Positions 25,086 to 34,381 of a stretch of DNA of 64,000 bases are shown one piece after another (positions within the stretch are counted from its first letter, which is position 1; each line of letters starts with the position of its first letter). The notes under the pieces were generated by a model that saw nothing but the letters and a program-made list of their open reading frames with translations, had not been told where the DNA came from and ran no database searches. A program made the translations under genes and the position numbers. The DNA is from Desulfogranum mediterraneum DSM 13871. GTDB taxonomy: Bacteria > Desulfobacterota > Desulfobulbia > Desulfobulbales > Desulfobulbaceae. The stretch spans positions 271,020-335,019 of the forward strand of contig NZ_KE387005.1 in assembly GCF_000429965.1 (NCBI RefSeq), written 5' to 3'.

Positions 25086-28000
25086 CTAGAGGGTTACCAG
25101 CAGTAAATAACCCGCCACCTCTTTGGTATGTTGTACCTCTGGCTCCCGGGATTGTTCCTCTTCGACCAGGATATCCATGGAGGTGGAAGAGAAGGAGGCG
25201 ATCTTCAGCTGGGAGGTATCTGGACCATCGCTGGTCTGCATCCCGGCAAAGAGGAAGGGGGCGGCATTGTTGGCCCCTTGGTCGAACTGAACCGTATAGG
25301 GGGCATGGCTAACCTTGTCCGGGGTCACCCCGGCCTGGAACTGCAGCCCGTCCACACTTCCTGCACCAGCGGACCAGGCCAGGTAGCCGACGGTCTCCTG
25401 CCCATGAGACTGGGCATTGGCTTCCTGCTCCTGCAGGTGATAGGCAAAACTGGTGGTGCTTACCTCAGCCACCCGTCCGATCACGGCATCCGGATCATTG
25501 CTGGACATGACCGTGGTCATCACCACCGGCGCCGCCGCAAACTGCTGGCTCAGTGTCTGCTGCTCGGCAGAGGTGGCGTTGGTGGAAAAGGTGCCTGCCT
25601 CGATCCTGGTGGAGTCGCTCAGGGTATACTCCCCCTGCTCGATGACCAGGTAGCTCACGATCTCTTCACCATGACTGTCGTCCTGGTATCCATACTCCTG
25701 GATCCGCAGGGAGAAACCCTTCTGGTCGACCTCGCTGATCCGTACCAGGCTGGGAGCTGCATCGTTGCGGCTAATGATGTTGGCTATCACCACCGGCTGA
25801 AGAAAAGATCGGCTAAAGGCAACCCTGACCAGCTCACTGCCTACGGCTACCTCACCGACTTCCATGGGCAGTTCGGAGGGTACTGATTGGGGATCGGCCG
25901 GGTCATAGCCTTCCAGGATCTCCAAGCCATCCAGGCTGCCATCGTTATCACTATCTGGGTCCACCAGGTTAGGCAGACCATCCTTATCGCTGTCGGCGCT
26001 CAGATCCAGGCCGTTATCCTGCCAGTAGGTCCGTTCTTCGCCATCACTCAGACCGTCCTGGTCGGTATCGTAACGACCGGGGTGGGTCGGCAGGGCCAGC
26101 TCTTCCCCGTTGCTCAGGCCATCGTTATCACTGTCGGCAAGGGGATCAAAAGAGCTCACCGCAAAATAGCCGCCGATCTCGGCTGCGTGGCTGGTTTCAC
26201 TGTCCATGGAAGCCTCTTCCACAACCCTCAGCTCCCCACCGCTCAGATCGAGCTTGTCCAGGCCAAGCACTGCGGTGTCCGGCCCGTTGGCGGTCTGTTG
26301 AGCAGCCAGGACCAGGGGTACCTCGGTAAACTGCTGGCTAAAGGTCAGCACGCTTACCTGATCGGTGATGACCGGATCAGTGGCCTTGACCTCGACCATG
26401 AGGTTCCCCAGCAGACCTTGCCACTGTTGCAGGGCGATATAGCAGATTGCCTCTTCCACATGGCTGGTTCCATCCAACTCCTGCTCTTGGAGGCTCAGTT
26501 CAAACCCACTGGGCGTCAACTCCCTGGTTCGCAGGGTCACGGCATCACTGCCCTGGTCACTGACCACCGAGCTCATGACCACCGGTTGGCTGCCGAAGGG
26601 ACTGTCAAAAGAGATCGTCTGATAGTTGTTCACTCCGCTTACGCTGCTGCATCCGGCAACGGCCTGCATCTCTTCGTTGAGCTGATGAACGCCCTCTTCC
26701 ATGACCATGAAGGAGACGGTTTCTGCGGGATGGGTATCATCGAGGTAATTCCACTCCTGGATACGGATCTCAAACCCGGTTGAACTCAGGTTACGGATCC
26801 GGACCACGGCAGGCTCAGGATCGTTGGAGGAAGCCATCTTGGCGACCAGTACCGGTTGGCTGAAGGCATTCTCAAAGACTACCTGCTGCCAGGCAGAGCT
26901 GACCTCCAGCTCTCCGAGTTCAAGCTGAAATTCCGCAGCAAGCTCATTGATGACAATGGTGACCGAGGCAGGATTTGAGGCCGTGGCCCCATCACTGACC
27001 TGAAAGCTGAAGTGATCGCTCTCGGCTGCATCGGCATCAGCCGTGTAGGAAAAGGCCCCGCTGGGATCCAGCTGAAGCGTGCCGCTGGCAGGAGCCGACA
27101 CCAGGGTATAGCTCAAGGGATCGCCATCCGGATCGCTTGCCGAGAGTTGCCCGGAATAACTCCGGCCCTGATCCACACTAAAGGAGCCGGCAACGGCAAC
27201 AGGGGCCTTATTGACGGCATTGATCGTCACACTGACCACGGCGACAGCTGAGCTGAGTTTGGCATCACTGGCTTTAAAGCTGAAGCTATCGCTTCCCATT
27301 GCCGCAGCTGGACAGCTATAGCTAAAGGAGCCAGAGGCCCCGATGGTGACGCTGCCCTTGGCAGGGGGAGTGACCAGCTGATAGCTCAGGGTGTCGCCAT
27401 CCGGATCACTGGCTCCAAGCTGACCGTTGTAGCTGGCGCCCTGATCCACACTAAAGGAGCTGGCTGACACCACAGGGGCATCGTTGACCGGATTAATGAT
27501 GATGGTGATGACTGCCGCGGCTGAGGTAAGTGCACCGTCACTGACCCGGAAACTAAAGGAGTCGCTGCCGGAGACATTCTCCGCAGGGGTATAGTTGAAG
27601 GCCCCTGAAGTTGCTACCGTAACCGTCCCCTTGCTCGGGGTAGCGATCAACTGGTAACTGAGGGAGCCGCCGTCAGGGTCGCTGGCAGAAAGCTGGCCGC
27701 TGTAGCTCGCATCTTCGTTGACCGTAAAAGAGCCGGCTGCCGCTGTCGGAGCATCGTTGACCGGGTTGATGGTAAGGGTGATAACAGCCGTTTCTGAAGA
27801 GAGGAGACCGTCACTGGCCTGGAAGCTGAAGCTGTCTTCCCCAAAGGCATTCCCCATGGGGGTATAGCTAAAGGCTCCGTTGGCGCCAATGCTGACGGTG
27901 CCTCGGGTCGGTGCACTGACCAGCTGGAAGCTGAGGGCATCCCCGTCGGAATCGGTGGCAAGCAGTTGGCCGGCCACGGTGAGATCTTCAGCAATGACCA

Positions 28001-28910
28001 GGGTGTCATCCTGGGCAACCGGTGCATCGTTCGAGGCCTTGACAGTCAGGCTCACGTTGGCGATGTTGGATACGCCGACCTCGTTACTGACGGTATAGCT
28101 GAAACCATCTGCGCCGTTAAAGTCGGAGGCAGGGGTATAGGTAAAGGTCCCGGAGGGATCGTGGATGGTCAGCGTCCCATGAGCTGGGGCAGCAACGATC
28201 GTATAGTGGAGGGTGCCGCCCGAGGGATTGTCCACGCTAAACGCTCCGCCAACAGGGTTGTCTTCCATGGTGACGAGTTGAAGGTCCTGAGCAACCGGAG
28301 CCGCCGGCTGATCGCCACTGGGCACGGTGTAGGCTACCTCGGCGGAGTAATCGCTCTCTTCACCCAGACCATTGTAGGCAGTAGCGACGAAGTAGTAGGT
28401 GGTTCCTGGCTGCAACGCAGTCACCGTTGCCTGGACTCGACCATCGACGGTGGCAGGCAGCCCTACATCCAGCACCTGGGAATAGCTCAGGCTGGCCTCT
28501 CCGTAATGAATTTTATAACCGGCCAGATCAGCTTCATCGTTGGGCAACCAACTGAAATCAGCCTGCCCCTCTGTTGAGGAAGTTACCGCGACACTATGCA
28601 CCACCTCTGCAGAATAGTCACTCTCTGCACCTTCACCGTTGTAGGCGGTGGCAGCAAAGAAATAGGTGACCCCTTCCTCAAGGCCATCGACAGAGGCACT
28701 GACCCTGCCATCGACTACAGTCGGTAACTGGACATCAATTACAGCCGTGTAATTACCAGAGGTTAGCCCGTAGTGAATTTTGTAACCAGCTAATTCCGGT
28801 TCCGTGTTGGGCAGCCAACTGAACTCAGCCTGGGCGGCCTGGGCTGCATGGGCGGTCATGCAGAGGATGAGGAGAGAGAAACAACTTGAAATAATACTCG
28901 AAACTTTCAT
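25086..28910 (-). CDS. Large secreted multidomain repeat protein (Fn3-like, cadherin-like, TSP3, H-lectin-like repeats), c-di-GMP riboswitch controlled
   Basis: 1274 residues. A Sec signal peptide (1 to about 24, ending AHAAQA) is followed by two Fn3-like repeats (about 28-110 and 117-197, each with FSWLPN..LAGYKIHYG). Five tandem cadherin-like/Ig-like repeats follow (about 205-652, each with a SDPDGD..LSYQLV and GSFSYT pattern). Three copies of a unit of about 90 residues come next (about 655-920; QPVLVAKM..NDPEPAVVRI...GFEIRIQEW). A thrombospondin-3-type Ca-binding segment (about 922-1005; DSDNDGLSNGEE, DTDQDGLSDGEE) precedes three more such units (to 1274). The unit resembles H-type lectin folds, which is inference. 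There is no sortase, PEP-CTERM or autotransporter signal, so the route across the outer membrane is unclear. It has its own c-di-GMP-I riboswitch and sigma54-type promoter. It is probably a matrix or surface adhesin. Confidence 0.9.
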   Translation of the reverse strand: MKVSSIISSCFSLLILCMTAHAAQAAQAEFSWLPNTEPELAGYKIHYGLTSGNYTAVIDVQLPTVVDGRVSASVDGLEEGVTYFFAATAYNGEGAESDYSAEVVHSVAVTSSTEGQADFSWLPNDEADLAGYKIHYGEASLSYSQVLDVGLPATVDGRVQATVTALQPGTTYYFVATAYNGLGEESDYSAEVAYTVPSGDQPAAPVAQDLQLVTMEDNPVGGAFSVDNPSGGTLHYTIVAAPAHGTLTIHDPSGTFTYTPASDFNGADGFSYTVSNEVGVSNIANVSLTVKASNDAPVAQDDTLVIAEDLTVAGQLLATDSDGDALSFQLVSAPTRGTVSIGANGAFSYTPMGNAFGEDSFSFQASDGLLSSETAVITLTINPVNDAPTAAAGSFTVNEDASYSGQLSASDPDGGSLSYQLIATPSKGTVTVATSGAFNYTPAENVSGSDSFSFRVSDGALTSAAAVITIIINPVNDAPVVSASSFSVDQGASYNGQLGASDPDGDTLSYQLVTPPAKGSVTIGASGSFSYSCPAAAMGSDSFSFKASDAKLSSAVAVVSVTINAVNKAPVAVAGSFSVDQGRSYSGQLSASDPDGDPLSYTLVSAPASGTLQLDPSGAFSYTADADAAESDHFSFQVSDGATASNPASVTIVINELAAEFQLELGELEVSSAWQQVVFENAFSQPVLVAKMASSNDPEPAVVRIRNLSSTGFEIRIQEWNYLDDTHPAETVSFMVMEEGVHQLNEEMQAVAGCSSVSGVNNYQTISFDSPFGSQPVVMSSVVSDQGSDAVTLRTRELTPSGFELSLQEQELDGTSHVEEAICYIALQQWQGLLGNLMVEVKATDPVITDQVSVLTFSQQFTEVPLVLAAQQTANGPDTAVLGLDKLDLSGGELRVVEEASMDSETSHAAEIGGYFAVSSFDPLADSDNDGLSNGEELALPTHPGRYDTDQDGLSDGEERTYWQDNGLDLSADSDKDGLPNLVDPDSDNDGSLDGLEILEGYDPADPQSVPSELPMEVGEVAVGSELVRVAFSRSFLQPVVIANIISRNDAAPSLVRISEVDQKGFSLRIQEYGYQDDSHGEEIVSYLVIEQGEYTLSDSTRIEAGTFSTNATSAEQQTLSQQFAAAPVVMTTVMSSNDPDAVIGRVAEVSTTSFAYHLQEQEANAQSHGQETVGYLAWSAGAGSVDGLQFQAGVTPDKVSHAPYTVQFDQGANNAAPFLFAGMQTSDGPDTSQLKIASFSSTSMDILVEEEQSREPEVQHTKEVAGYLLLVTL

Positions 28911-28921
28911 AGGATACCTCT

Positions 28922-29010
28922 TTCGGTAACCCCGCTACCCTATTTCCTTTGCCTGGAAACGTAGGCCGGAGGCTTTGCGTCGCGCCCTTTCGGGACGCTT
29001 TGCTATTATC
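28922..29010 (-). ncRNA. Cyclic di-GMP-I (GEMM) riboswitch aptamer, copy 1
   Basis: Read on the minus strand, GCAAAGCG..CCC-GAAA-GGG is followed by GACGCAAAGCCTCCGGCCTA, a variable P3 hairpin, then TAGGGTAGCGGGGTTACCGAAA. These match the GEMM-I consensus as I know it from Vibrio cholerae Vc2: a GNRA tetraloop, ACGCAAAGCC with the ligand-binding G/A region, the CCGGCCUA receptor strand and GGUAGCGGGGUUACC. The aptamer ends about 10 nt before the Shine-Dalgarno site of the 1274-residue protein gene (AGAGGTATCCTATG), so ligand binding could directly change ribosome access. No terminator lies between aptamer and gene, and whether it switches on or off is not evident. Confidence 0.93.
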
Positions 29011-29119
29011 GGGAAATCTCCCTTATTCTACGATGTTAAACCAAGACAGCGATCAGGTTTACAGCCTAACCCGGATCACTCACATCGCAGGGGGCACTCA
29101 ATGTCCCCAACTCTACTTA

Positions 29120-29135
29120 AGCAAACATCGTGCCC
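29120..29135 (-). promoter_or_regulatory. Sigma54-type (-24/-12) promoter for the repeat-protein gene
   Basis: The minus strand reads GGGCACGATGTTTGCT. It has the -24 GG, exactly 10 bp, then the -12 GC, and matches TGGCACG-N4-TTGCW at all but the first base. It would start transcription near 29109, giving a leader of about 100 nt before the GEMM aptamer. An enhancer-binding activator would be needed and none is encoded in the window. Confidence 0.72.
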
Positions 29136-29591
29136 AGAAAATATCAGACCTGAACAATATTTCAAGCTGAACACCTTCCGGAGCGTTTCCTTACAACAGA
29201 ACCGAGTCAGAGTCCAGTAACAATGCGCTCCTTTCTGCCCCAGAGGCCCACTGCACATTGCCAGGGCAGAACTCCCACCGCGATCAACACGCTCCGACAC
29301 AGAACAGTCTCATCCCTGCAGCAAAGGGTAGCCGGGCGAATCCAAGGGCTGACTCTTAAAAGGGCCTTACCCCTGGGCAAGGACCGAGAGGACAGCAGAA
29401 AACGTAGCGGACGGACAGGACGGGAAGCGAAACAGGAGCAGATATGGTTGGAAAATATATCGAATAATTGTCAGCGGCCGATGCCAGGAGAGCAACCATG
29501 GGAGCGAAGGCTCAGGGGGGCTTCAAGAGAGAGGGGCAGAATCAATGGGGACTGAGATCGGAACGTTTGGCTCCACGAGCAAGGGTTGCCG

Positions 29592-29651
29592 GGAGGGAAA
29601 GTCCATCCCTCCTGCTACTGCGATTGGCCGTGGGCAACAACCGCAGTAGCA
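29592..29651 (-). terminator. Two hairpins downstream of the universal stress protein gene
   Basis: A 7-bp stem (29592-29598 with 29606-29612) and a 10-bp stem TGCTACTGCG / CGCAGTAGCA (29613-29622 with 29642-29651) abut each other just after the uspA stop. There is no T-run, so a role in 3'-end formation is likely but not proven. Confidence 0.45.
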
Positions 29652-29684
29652 ACCGAATCTAAGCGTGTAGAAGGGGAGGCAGAA

Positions 29685-30170
29685 TCAGCTGGTCTTCTCT
29701 TCGCACTCCTTACGATAGGGGTTGATGGTCATCACCGGACAGCAGGCGGTCTTCACCACCTTGTCCGCCACGCTGCCGAACATGATCCGCTCCAGTCCCT
29801 TGTAGCCATGGGTGCCCATGATAATCAGTTGAACCTCCTTTTCAGCAGCATAACCCAGGATCTCCTCGGCCACATCGCCGGAGAGCACCTCGCTGGTCAC
29901 CCCGGAGATCCCAAAGGTCTCAAAGGTCGCCTTGTGTTCCTCCAGAAACGAGACCATCCGCTGCTGGGCAGAGTCAAAGAGCTCCTCCTCCAGGTTGGGC
30001 AGGTTCACCGGCGGGACAAAGAAACCGCTGTAATCTTCAAAGTTCTGGGCCACAAAAACCAGGTGGAGCTCAGCATTGAAGGTGCCGGCAACATAGGCCG
30101 CAGCACTGGCGATCTTTCCGGCGTTGTCTGAAAAGTCAATAGGCGTGAGCACACGTTTAATTTCCTGCAT
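29685..30170 (-). CDS. Universal stress protein (UspA family)
   Basis: 161 residues from ATG 30170, which follows AGAGGAGGTAAGT, a strong Shine-Dalgarno site. The open frame reaches further upstream, without a ribosome site. [23 protein letters not shown] is the N-terminal nucleotide-binding strand. [30 protein letters not shown] carries the G2xG9xG(S/T) ATP-binding motif. Single-domain cytosolic stress protein. It is divergent from the radical SAM gene. Confidence 0.93.
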   Translation of the reverse strand: MQEIKRVLTPIDFSDNAGKIASAAAYVAGTFNAELHLVFVAQNFEDYSGFFVPPVNLPNLEEELFDSAQQRMVSFLEEHKATFETFGISGVTSEVLSGDVAEEILGYAAEKEVQLIIMGTHGYKGLERIMFGSVADKVVKTACCPVMTINPYRKECEEKTS

Positions 30171-30384
30171 ACTTACCTCCTCTGATATCGTTGTCACAGA
30201 TCGTTCTTCTTTACGGGATGCTAAAACGCTAGTCATTATTCACATTTTTCTACTGACATTGTCGCACAAGCGGCGCACCAACACAAGGGCAAAGGACAAT
30301 GATTTCAGGAAAGAAGTTGACCGGTTCGACTTCAGGGCCTATATTTTAATACTTTCTCTGAAAATACCTTTGCCGGAGTTGAGC

Positions 30385-31437
30385 ATGGAATTTATACCCA
30401 AATGGATCGCCTGGGAAATCACCCGCCGCTGCAACCTGAAATGTGTGCACTGCCGCTCCTCCTCCCAGTTGGAGGTCAACGACCATCCCGACTTCTCCCT
30501 GGAAGAGGCCAAGCGTATCCTTGACGACATCCACAGCTATGCGGACCCGGTGATGGTCCTCTCCGGAGGGGAGCCCCTCCTCCGCAACGATGTCTTCGAG
30601 ATTGCCGCCTACGGCACAGGACTGGGCATGCGGATGTGCCTGGCTACCAACGGTACCCTGGTCAACGAAACGACCTGCCGCAAGATCAAGGAGACCGGGA
30701 TCAAAATGGTCTCCCTCAGCCTGGACGGCTCAAGCGCTGCCGTCCATGACGATTTTCGCAATCAGCCAGGGGCCTTTGAGGGTACCATGAATGCCATCCG
30801 GCTGTTCAACGAGCATAAGATCGACTTTCTGGTCAACTCCAGCTTTACCCAACGCAACAAGGAGGAGGCCCCCAAGATCTACGAGTTGGTCAAGTCCCTG
30901 GGAGCCACGGCCTGGTACCTGTTCATGATCGTCCCCACCGGCCGTGGCGAGGAGGTCATGGCCGAGCTGATCCCGGAAGAGGAGTACGAGGATATGCTCA
31001 ACTGGCACTATGAGATGGAACAGGATGAATCGGATATCCTGGTCCGCCCCACCTGTGCGCCCCAGTATTACCGGATCGTTCTCCAGCGCTCCAAGGAAGA
31101 GGGCAGCCGCTTCAAACGCCGCAACCTCAAGTTCTCCACCGGCGGCTCCAAGGGCTGCCTGGCCGGGCAGCTGATCTGCCTGATCGATGTGGACGGCAAT
31201 GTCCTGCCCTGCAGCTACTTCCCCCTCTCCGGCGGCAACCTCCGCGAGCAGTCGTTTCAGGACATCTGGGAAAACTCCAAACTGCTCAAGGACATGCGGG
31301 ACTTTAAGAGCTACAAGGACAACTGCGGCCGCTGCGAATACCTCAAGGTCTGCGGCGGCTGTCGGGCCCGTGCCTATGCCATGACCGGCGACTACCTGGC
31401 CCAGGAACCATTCTGTCATTACCAACCAGGCAGTTGA
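30385..31437 (+). CDS. ahbD: Radical SAM/SPASM protein of the AhbC/AhbD/NirJ group, probably haem b synthase AhbD
   Basis: 350 residues from ATG 30385 (GGAG 8 nt upstream). [17 protein letters not shown] holds the CX3CX2C cluster motif (Cys16, 20, 23) at the very N-terminus, followed by [10 protein letters not shown] and CLATNGTLV. The C-terminal SPASM-like region has [24 protein letters not shown] and [25 protein letters not shown], typical of AhbC, AhbD and NirJ. The short N-terminus and HCR rather than HCY favour AhbD, which decarboxylates Fe-coproporphyrin III propionates to make haem b. It lies 33 bp before hemE, supporting a tetrapyrrole role. AhbC or another paralogue cannot be excluded. 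Confidence 0.75.
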   Translation: MEFIPKWIAWEITRRCNLKCVHCRSSSQLEVNDHPDFSLEEAKRILDDIHSYADPVMVLSGGEPLLRNDVFEIAAYGTGLGMRMCLATNGTLVNETTCRKIKETGIKMVSLSLDGSSAAVHDDFRNQPGAFEGTMNAIRLFNEHKIDFLVNSSFTQRNKEEAPKIYELVKSLGATAWYLFMIVPTGRGEEVMAELIPEEEYEDMLNWHYEMEQDESDILVRPTCAPQYYRIVLQRSKEEGSRFKRRNLKFSTGGSKGCLAGQLICLIDVDGNVLPCSYFPLSGGNLREQSFQDIWENSKLLKDMRDFKSYKDNCGRCEYLKVCGGCRARAYAMTGDYLAQEPFCHYQPGS

Positions 31438-31470
31438 ACGCCACCACTGCCTTCAGCCCAGAGGAGCTCG

Positions 31471-32493
31471 ATGAACGATACCTTTCTTAAAGCATGTCGC
31501 GGTGAAAAGACCGCCTATACCCCGGTCTGGTTCATGCGCCAGGCCGGGAGATATCTCCCGGAATACCAAAAGGTGCGCGGCAAGGTCACCTTTCTGGAGC
31601 TCTGCAAGAACCCGGAGCTCTGCACCGAAGTCACCCTCCAGCCCATTGATATCTTCGACTTTGACGCCGCCATCCTCTTCTCCGACATCCTGATTCCCAT
31701 GGAGGCCATGAACCTCCGGCTGGAGTTCCACGAGGGCCGCGGCCCGGTCTTTCCAGATCCGGTACGGAGCCGGCAGGAGGTGGACGAACTGATCATCCCG
31801 GATCCCGAGGAGACCATGCCCTTTGTCCTGGAGACCATCCGTCTGCTGCGCAACGAGCTGAAGGTCCCGCTGATCGGCTTTTCCGGGGCCCCCTTTACCC
31901 TGGCCACCTACCTGATCGAGGGCGGCTCCTCCAAGGTCTTTTATCAGACCAAGCGGATGATGTTTGAGGAGCCTGCACTCTACGATGCCCTGCTCCGGAA
32001 GATCACCCGCTGCACCAGCCTCTACCTCCAGGCCCAGGCCAGGGCCGGGGCCCAGGCCCTGCAGATTTTTGACTCCTGGGCCGGAATCCTGGCACCCGTC
32101 GACTATGCCCGCTTTGCCCTGCCCTACGTCCAGTCCATCATCACTGATCTGCGCAAGGTGACCGATGTGCCGATCATCTACTTTGCCAACAACGGCTCCA
32201 CCCTGATCGAACATACCGTCACAGCCGGTGCCGATGTGCTGGGTCTGGACTGGCGGCTCAACATCAAGGAGGGTATTGCCCGCATCGGCGAGCACGCTGT
32301 CCAGGGCAACCTGGATCCCATGGCCCTGTTTCTGCCCAAAGAAGAGTTGGAGCAGCGGATCAAGCAGCTGCTGGAGGATGCCGCCGGCGCCCGTGGCCAC
32401 ATCTTCAACCTGGGCCACGGCATCCAGCCCCAGACCTCTCCAGACCAGGCCCGGATAGCCGTAGAAGCGGTCCACCGCTTCAGCGGCAGGTAA
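31471..32493 (+). CDS. hemE: Uroporphyrinogen decarboxylase
   Basis: 340 residues. PVWFMRQAGRYLPEYQ is the N-terminal UroD signature with the substrate-binding arginines, and FDAAILFSDILIPMEAM holds the catalytic aspartate region. IGFSGAPFTLATYLIEGG and GLDWRLNIKEG are further family blocks. The length is normal for HemE, and AGAGGAGCTCG upstream is a good ribosome site. HemE converts uroporphyrinogen III to coproporphyrinogen III. It is cotranscribed with the radical SAM gene before it and the HD gene 18 bp after it. The classical siroheme-dependent Ahb route does not need HemE, which makes the pairing noteworthy. Confidence 0.95.
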   Translation: MNDTFLKACRGEKTAYTPVWFMRQAGRYLPEYQKVRGKVTFLELCKNPELCTEVTLQPIDIFDFDAAILFSDILIPMEAMNLRLEFHEGRGPVFPDPVRSRQEVDELIIPDPEETMPFVLETIRLLRNELKVPLIGFSGAPFTLATYLIEGGSSKVFYQTKRMMFEEPALYDALLRKITRCTSLYLQAQARAGAQALQIFDSWAGILAPVDYARFALPYVQSIITDLRKVTDVPIIYFANNGSTLIEHTVTAGADVLGLDWRLNIKEGIARIGEHAVQGNLDPMALFLPKEELEQRIKQLLEDAAGARGHIFNLGHGIQPQTSPDQARIAVEAVHRFSGR

Positions 32494-32511
32494 GGGCACG
32501 GAGGGCAGGAG

Positions 32512-33078
32512 ATGGAACCCCGGATCCCAGGCCTTGCAGCATGTGCCGCGCTGATGGACCACTACGGGATGCTGAGCAATATCCGCCGCCACTCCCTGGT
32601 GGTGGCCCAGCTGGCCGACCAGATCATCACCACCCTGCTCCGCCGGGGCCTGCCGGCTCCCCCGGGGGGCCGGGAACTGATCATCGCCGGCGCCCTCCTC
32701 CACGACATCGCCAAGACCCCCTGCCTCAAGGGGGCCTGTGACCATGCCCGGGTGGGAGCGGAGATCTGTGCCGAGCACGGCTACCCTGAGGTGGCGATCA
32801 TCGTGGCCGAACATGTCCTGCTGAAAGGCCATGAGCCCGAACGCTGCAGCCAGGGTCGATTCACTGCCCAGGAGATCGTCTACTATGCCGATAAACGTGT
32901 CCGCCATGACCGGGTGGTCAGCCTGGATGAGCGGCTGGAATATATCCTTGAGCACTATGGAGAGAACGACCCGGTCCGCCAAGAGTTGATTGCCCGGAAC
33001 TTCAGCCGTTGCCAGGAGCTGGAAGAGCAGCTCTTTCAGTTCCTGGGGTTCCCGGCAGGAAGCCTGGGGCGAGCCTGA
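32512..33078 (+). CDS. HD-domain phosphohydrolase
   Basis: 188 residues. The HD metal ligands are seen as IRRHSLVVAQLA (first His), ALLHDIAKTPCLK (HD), the later His in AEHVL, and an Asp in VYYADKRVRHD. This pattern is common in small HD hydrolases acting on nucleotides or related phosphoesters. The substrate is unknown. It starts 18 bp after hemE and is probably in the same operon. A role in tetrapyrrole metabolism is not implied by the fold. Confidence 0.85.
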   Translation: MEPRIPGLAACAALMDHYGMLSNIRRHSLVVAQLADQIITTLLRRGLPAPPGGRELIIAGALLHDIAKTPCLKGACDHARVGAEICAEHGYPEVAIIVAEHVLLKGHEPERCSQGRFTAQEIVYYADKRVRHDRVVSLDERLEYILEHYGENDPVRQELIARNFSRCQELEEQLFQFLGFPAGSLGRA

Positions 33079-33252
33079 TCACCGGCCCGCACCCATACGG
33101 CTCCCCCCGGCTGTCCACGCCCTGACAGCCGTGCCCCGGGAAAGGCTGGAGGGGAGTTTGAGCAAACCACCACTCCCTGAGCCCCTTCTGCGTCAGGGCT
33201 ACCCCTTTGCACCGCAGTCTGAGATATCCACTTGCCACAGGAGTCCTTGCCC

Positions 33253-34338
33253 ATGAATCCCTATTATCCTCGCCTTGCCACCCTCTGTCTTCTCCTCCTG
33301 CTGCCCCTGCTGATCAGCCCCAGGCCGCTGTCAGCCGCAGGGTCGACCGCCGGCCAGGTTCAGCCCCAGGTGAGCGCCACCGACCAGGGCCTGCTCAGGA
33401 TGAGCGACAACTTCTTCATTCTCTACGACCCCTCCACCACCATGGATCGCCCCTACCGGGATACGGGCCTCAATCGGATCGCAGCCCAACGCAGAATCCT
33501 CACAGCCAGTAATGCCACCCTGCCTGAGCTGGGCTGGCAGGTCGGACTCTACCCCCACTGGAAGGGCGGACTCTGGCTCCACGGCTCTCCCCAGGCCTTC
33601 AAGCCCTATTACCCCCTCAAGCGCTACCAGCAAAGCGCCCTGGCAGCGGCCATCGCCGAGCTGCCCATCACCCCCCAGGGGCCGCCCATGCTCCAGGCCG
33701 GATTGATGAAGCTCGAGCACCTCCTGGGCCTGGGAGGCCGCACCGAAATTTTTATCTTCACCGACGGCAAGGCCTCAACCTTTCCTGAGCTGGAGCTCCC
33801 TCCCCTGGAACAGGCCAGGAAGCTGGCGACGCGCTTTGATCTCTGCTTCACGGTGATCGACTCCAGCTCTGATCCGGAAGGGAGAGAGCTGGTGGAGGCC
33901 CTTGGTGCGGTGAACAGCTGCTCCCAGGTGATGGCCTTTGATACGGTCTACGACCATCCGGAGCACCTCTTTGGCAAGCTCTTCATGAACACGACCTCTG
34001 CCCAGTTCAGCAACCTGCTCTTTGACTTTGACCGGGCAGAGATCCGCCCCCAGGAGGAGGAGGTCCTGGCCAGACTGGGGAGCTTCCTGGAGCACCATCC
34101 CCAGAGCTATGCCGTGCTCTCCGGCTTTACCGACAACATCGGCACCGAGGCCTACAATATCAGGCTCTCCAAACGCCGGGCAGAGCGGGTTCGCAGCTAC
34201 CTCTTGAACAGATTTCAACTCAAGCCGGAGCGGATCCTGCTCTACTGGTACGGTTATGCCGAGCCGGTGGCCTCCAACAGCTCCACTGCGGGCAGGGCGC
34301 TCAATCGTCGGGTGACCATCTCCCTGCGCAGCAACTAG
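33253..34338 (+). CDS. Exported vWA-like/OmpA-family protein
   Basis: 361 residues from ATG 33253 (AGGAG 9 nt upstream). The signal peptide is about 1-30 (ending PLSAAG). Residues about 50-230 look like a von Willebrand A fold: FFILYDPSTTM resembles the MIDAS DxSxS motif, and IFIFTDGKAS supplies the later MIDAS aspartate. Residues about 250-361 are an OmpA C-terminal peptidoglycan-binding domain (NLLFDFDRAEIRPQEEEVL, GFTDNIGTEAYNIRLSKRRAERVRSYL, NRRVTI). It is predicted periplasmic or outer-membrane associated. The vWA-OmpA combination suggests a wall-tethered protein-binding module. The partner is unknown. Confidence 0.85.
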   Translation: MNPYYPRLATLCLLLLLPLLISPRPLSAAGSTAGQVQPQVSATDQGLLRMSDNFFILYDPSTTMDRPYRDTGLNRIAAQRRILTASNATLPELGWQVGLYPHWKGGLWLHGSPQAFKPYYPLKRYQQSALAAAIAELPITPQGPPMLQAGLMKLEHLLGLGGRTEIFIFTDGKASTFPELELPPLEQARKLATRFDLCFTVIDSSSDPEGRELVEALGAVNSCSQVMAFDTVYDHPEHLFGKLFMNTTSAQFSNLLFDFDRAEIRPQEEEVLARLGSFLEHHPQSYAVLSGFTDNIGTEAYNIRLSKRRAERVRSYLLNRFQLKPERILLYWYGYAEPVASNSSTAGRALNRRVTISLRSN

Positions 34339-34381
34339 GCCGGGGCTCCGGCGAGCAACCATCAACTCCGGACGACAACCC

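Larger units (their letters stand above)
28911..29684. other. Long leader/intergenic region upstream of the repeat-protein gene
   Basis: This 774-bp stretch between the large repeat-protein gene and the UspA gene holds the GEMM riboswitch, the sigma54-type promoter and, near its right end, the hairpins after uspA. The middle (29140-29590) shows only short unconvincing open frames. Confidence 0.6.

Noticed and set aside
29223..29555. Open frame in the leader region right of the first riboswitch
   Set aside because: Composition is random-like, with no ribosome site. It lies in a regulatory region.
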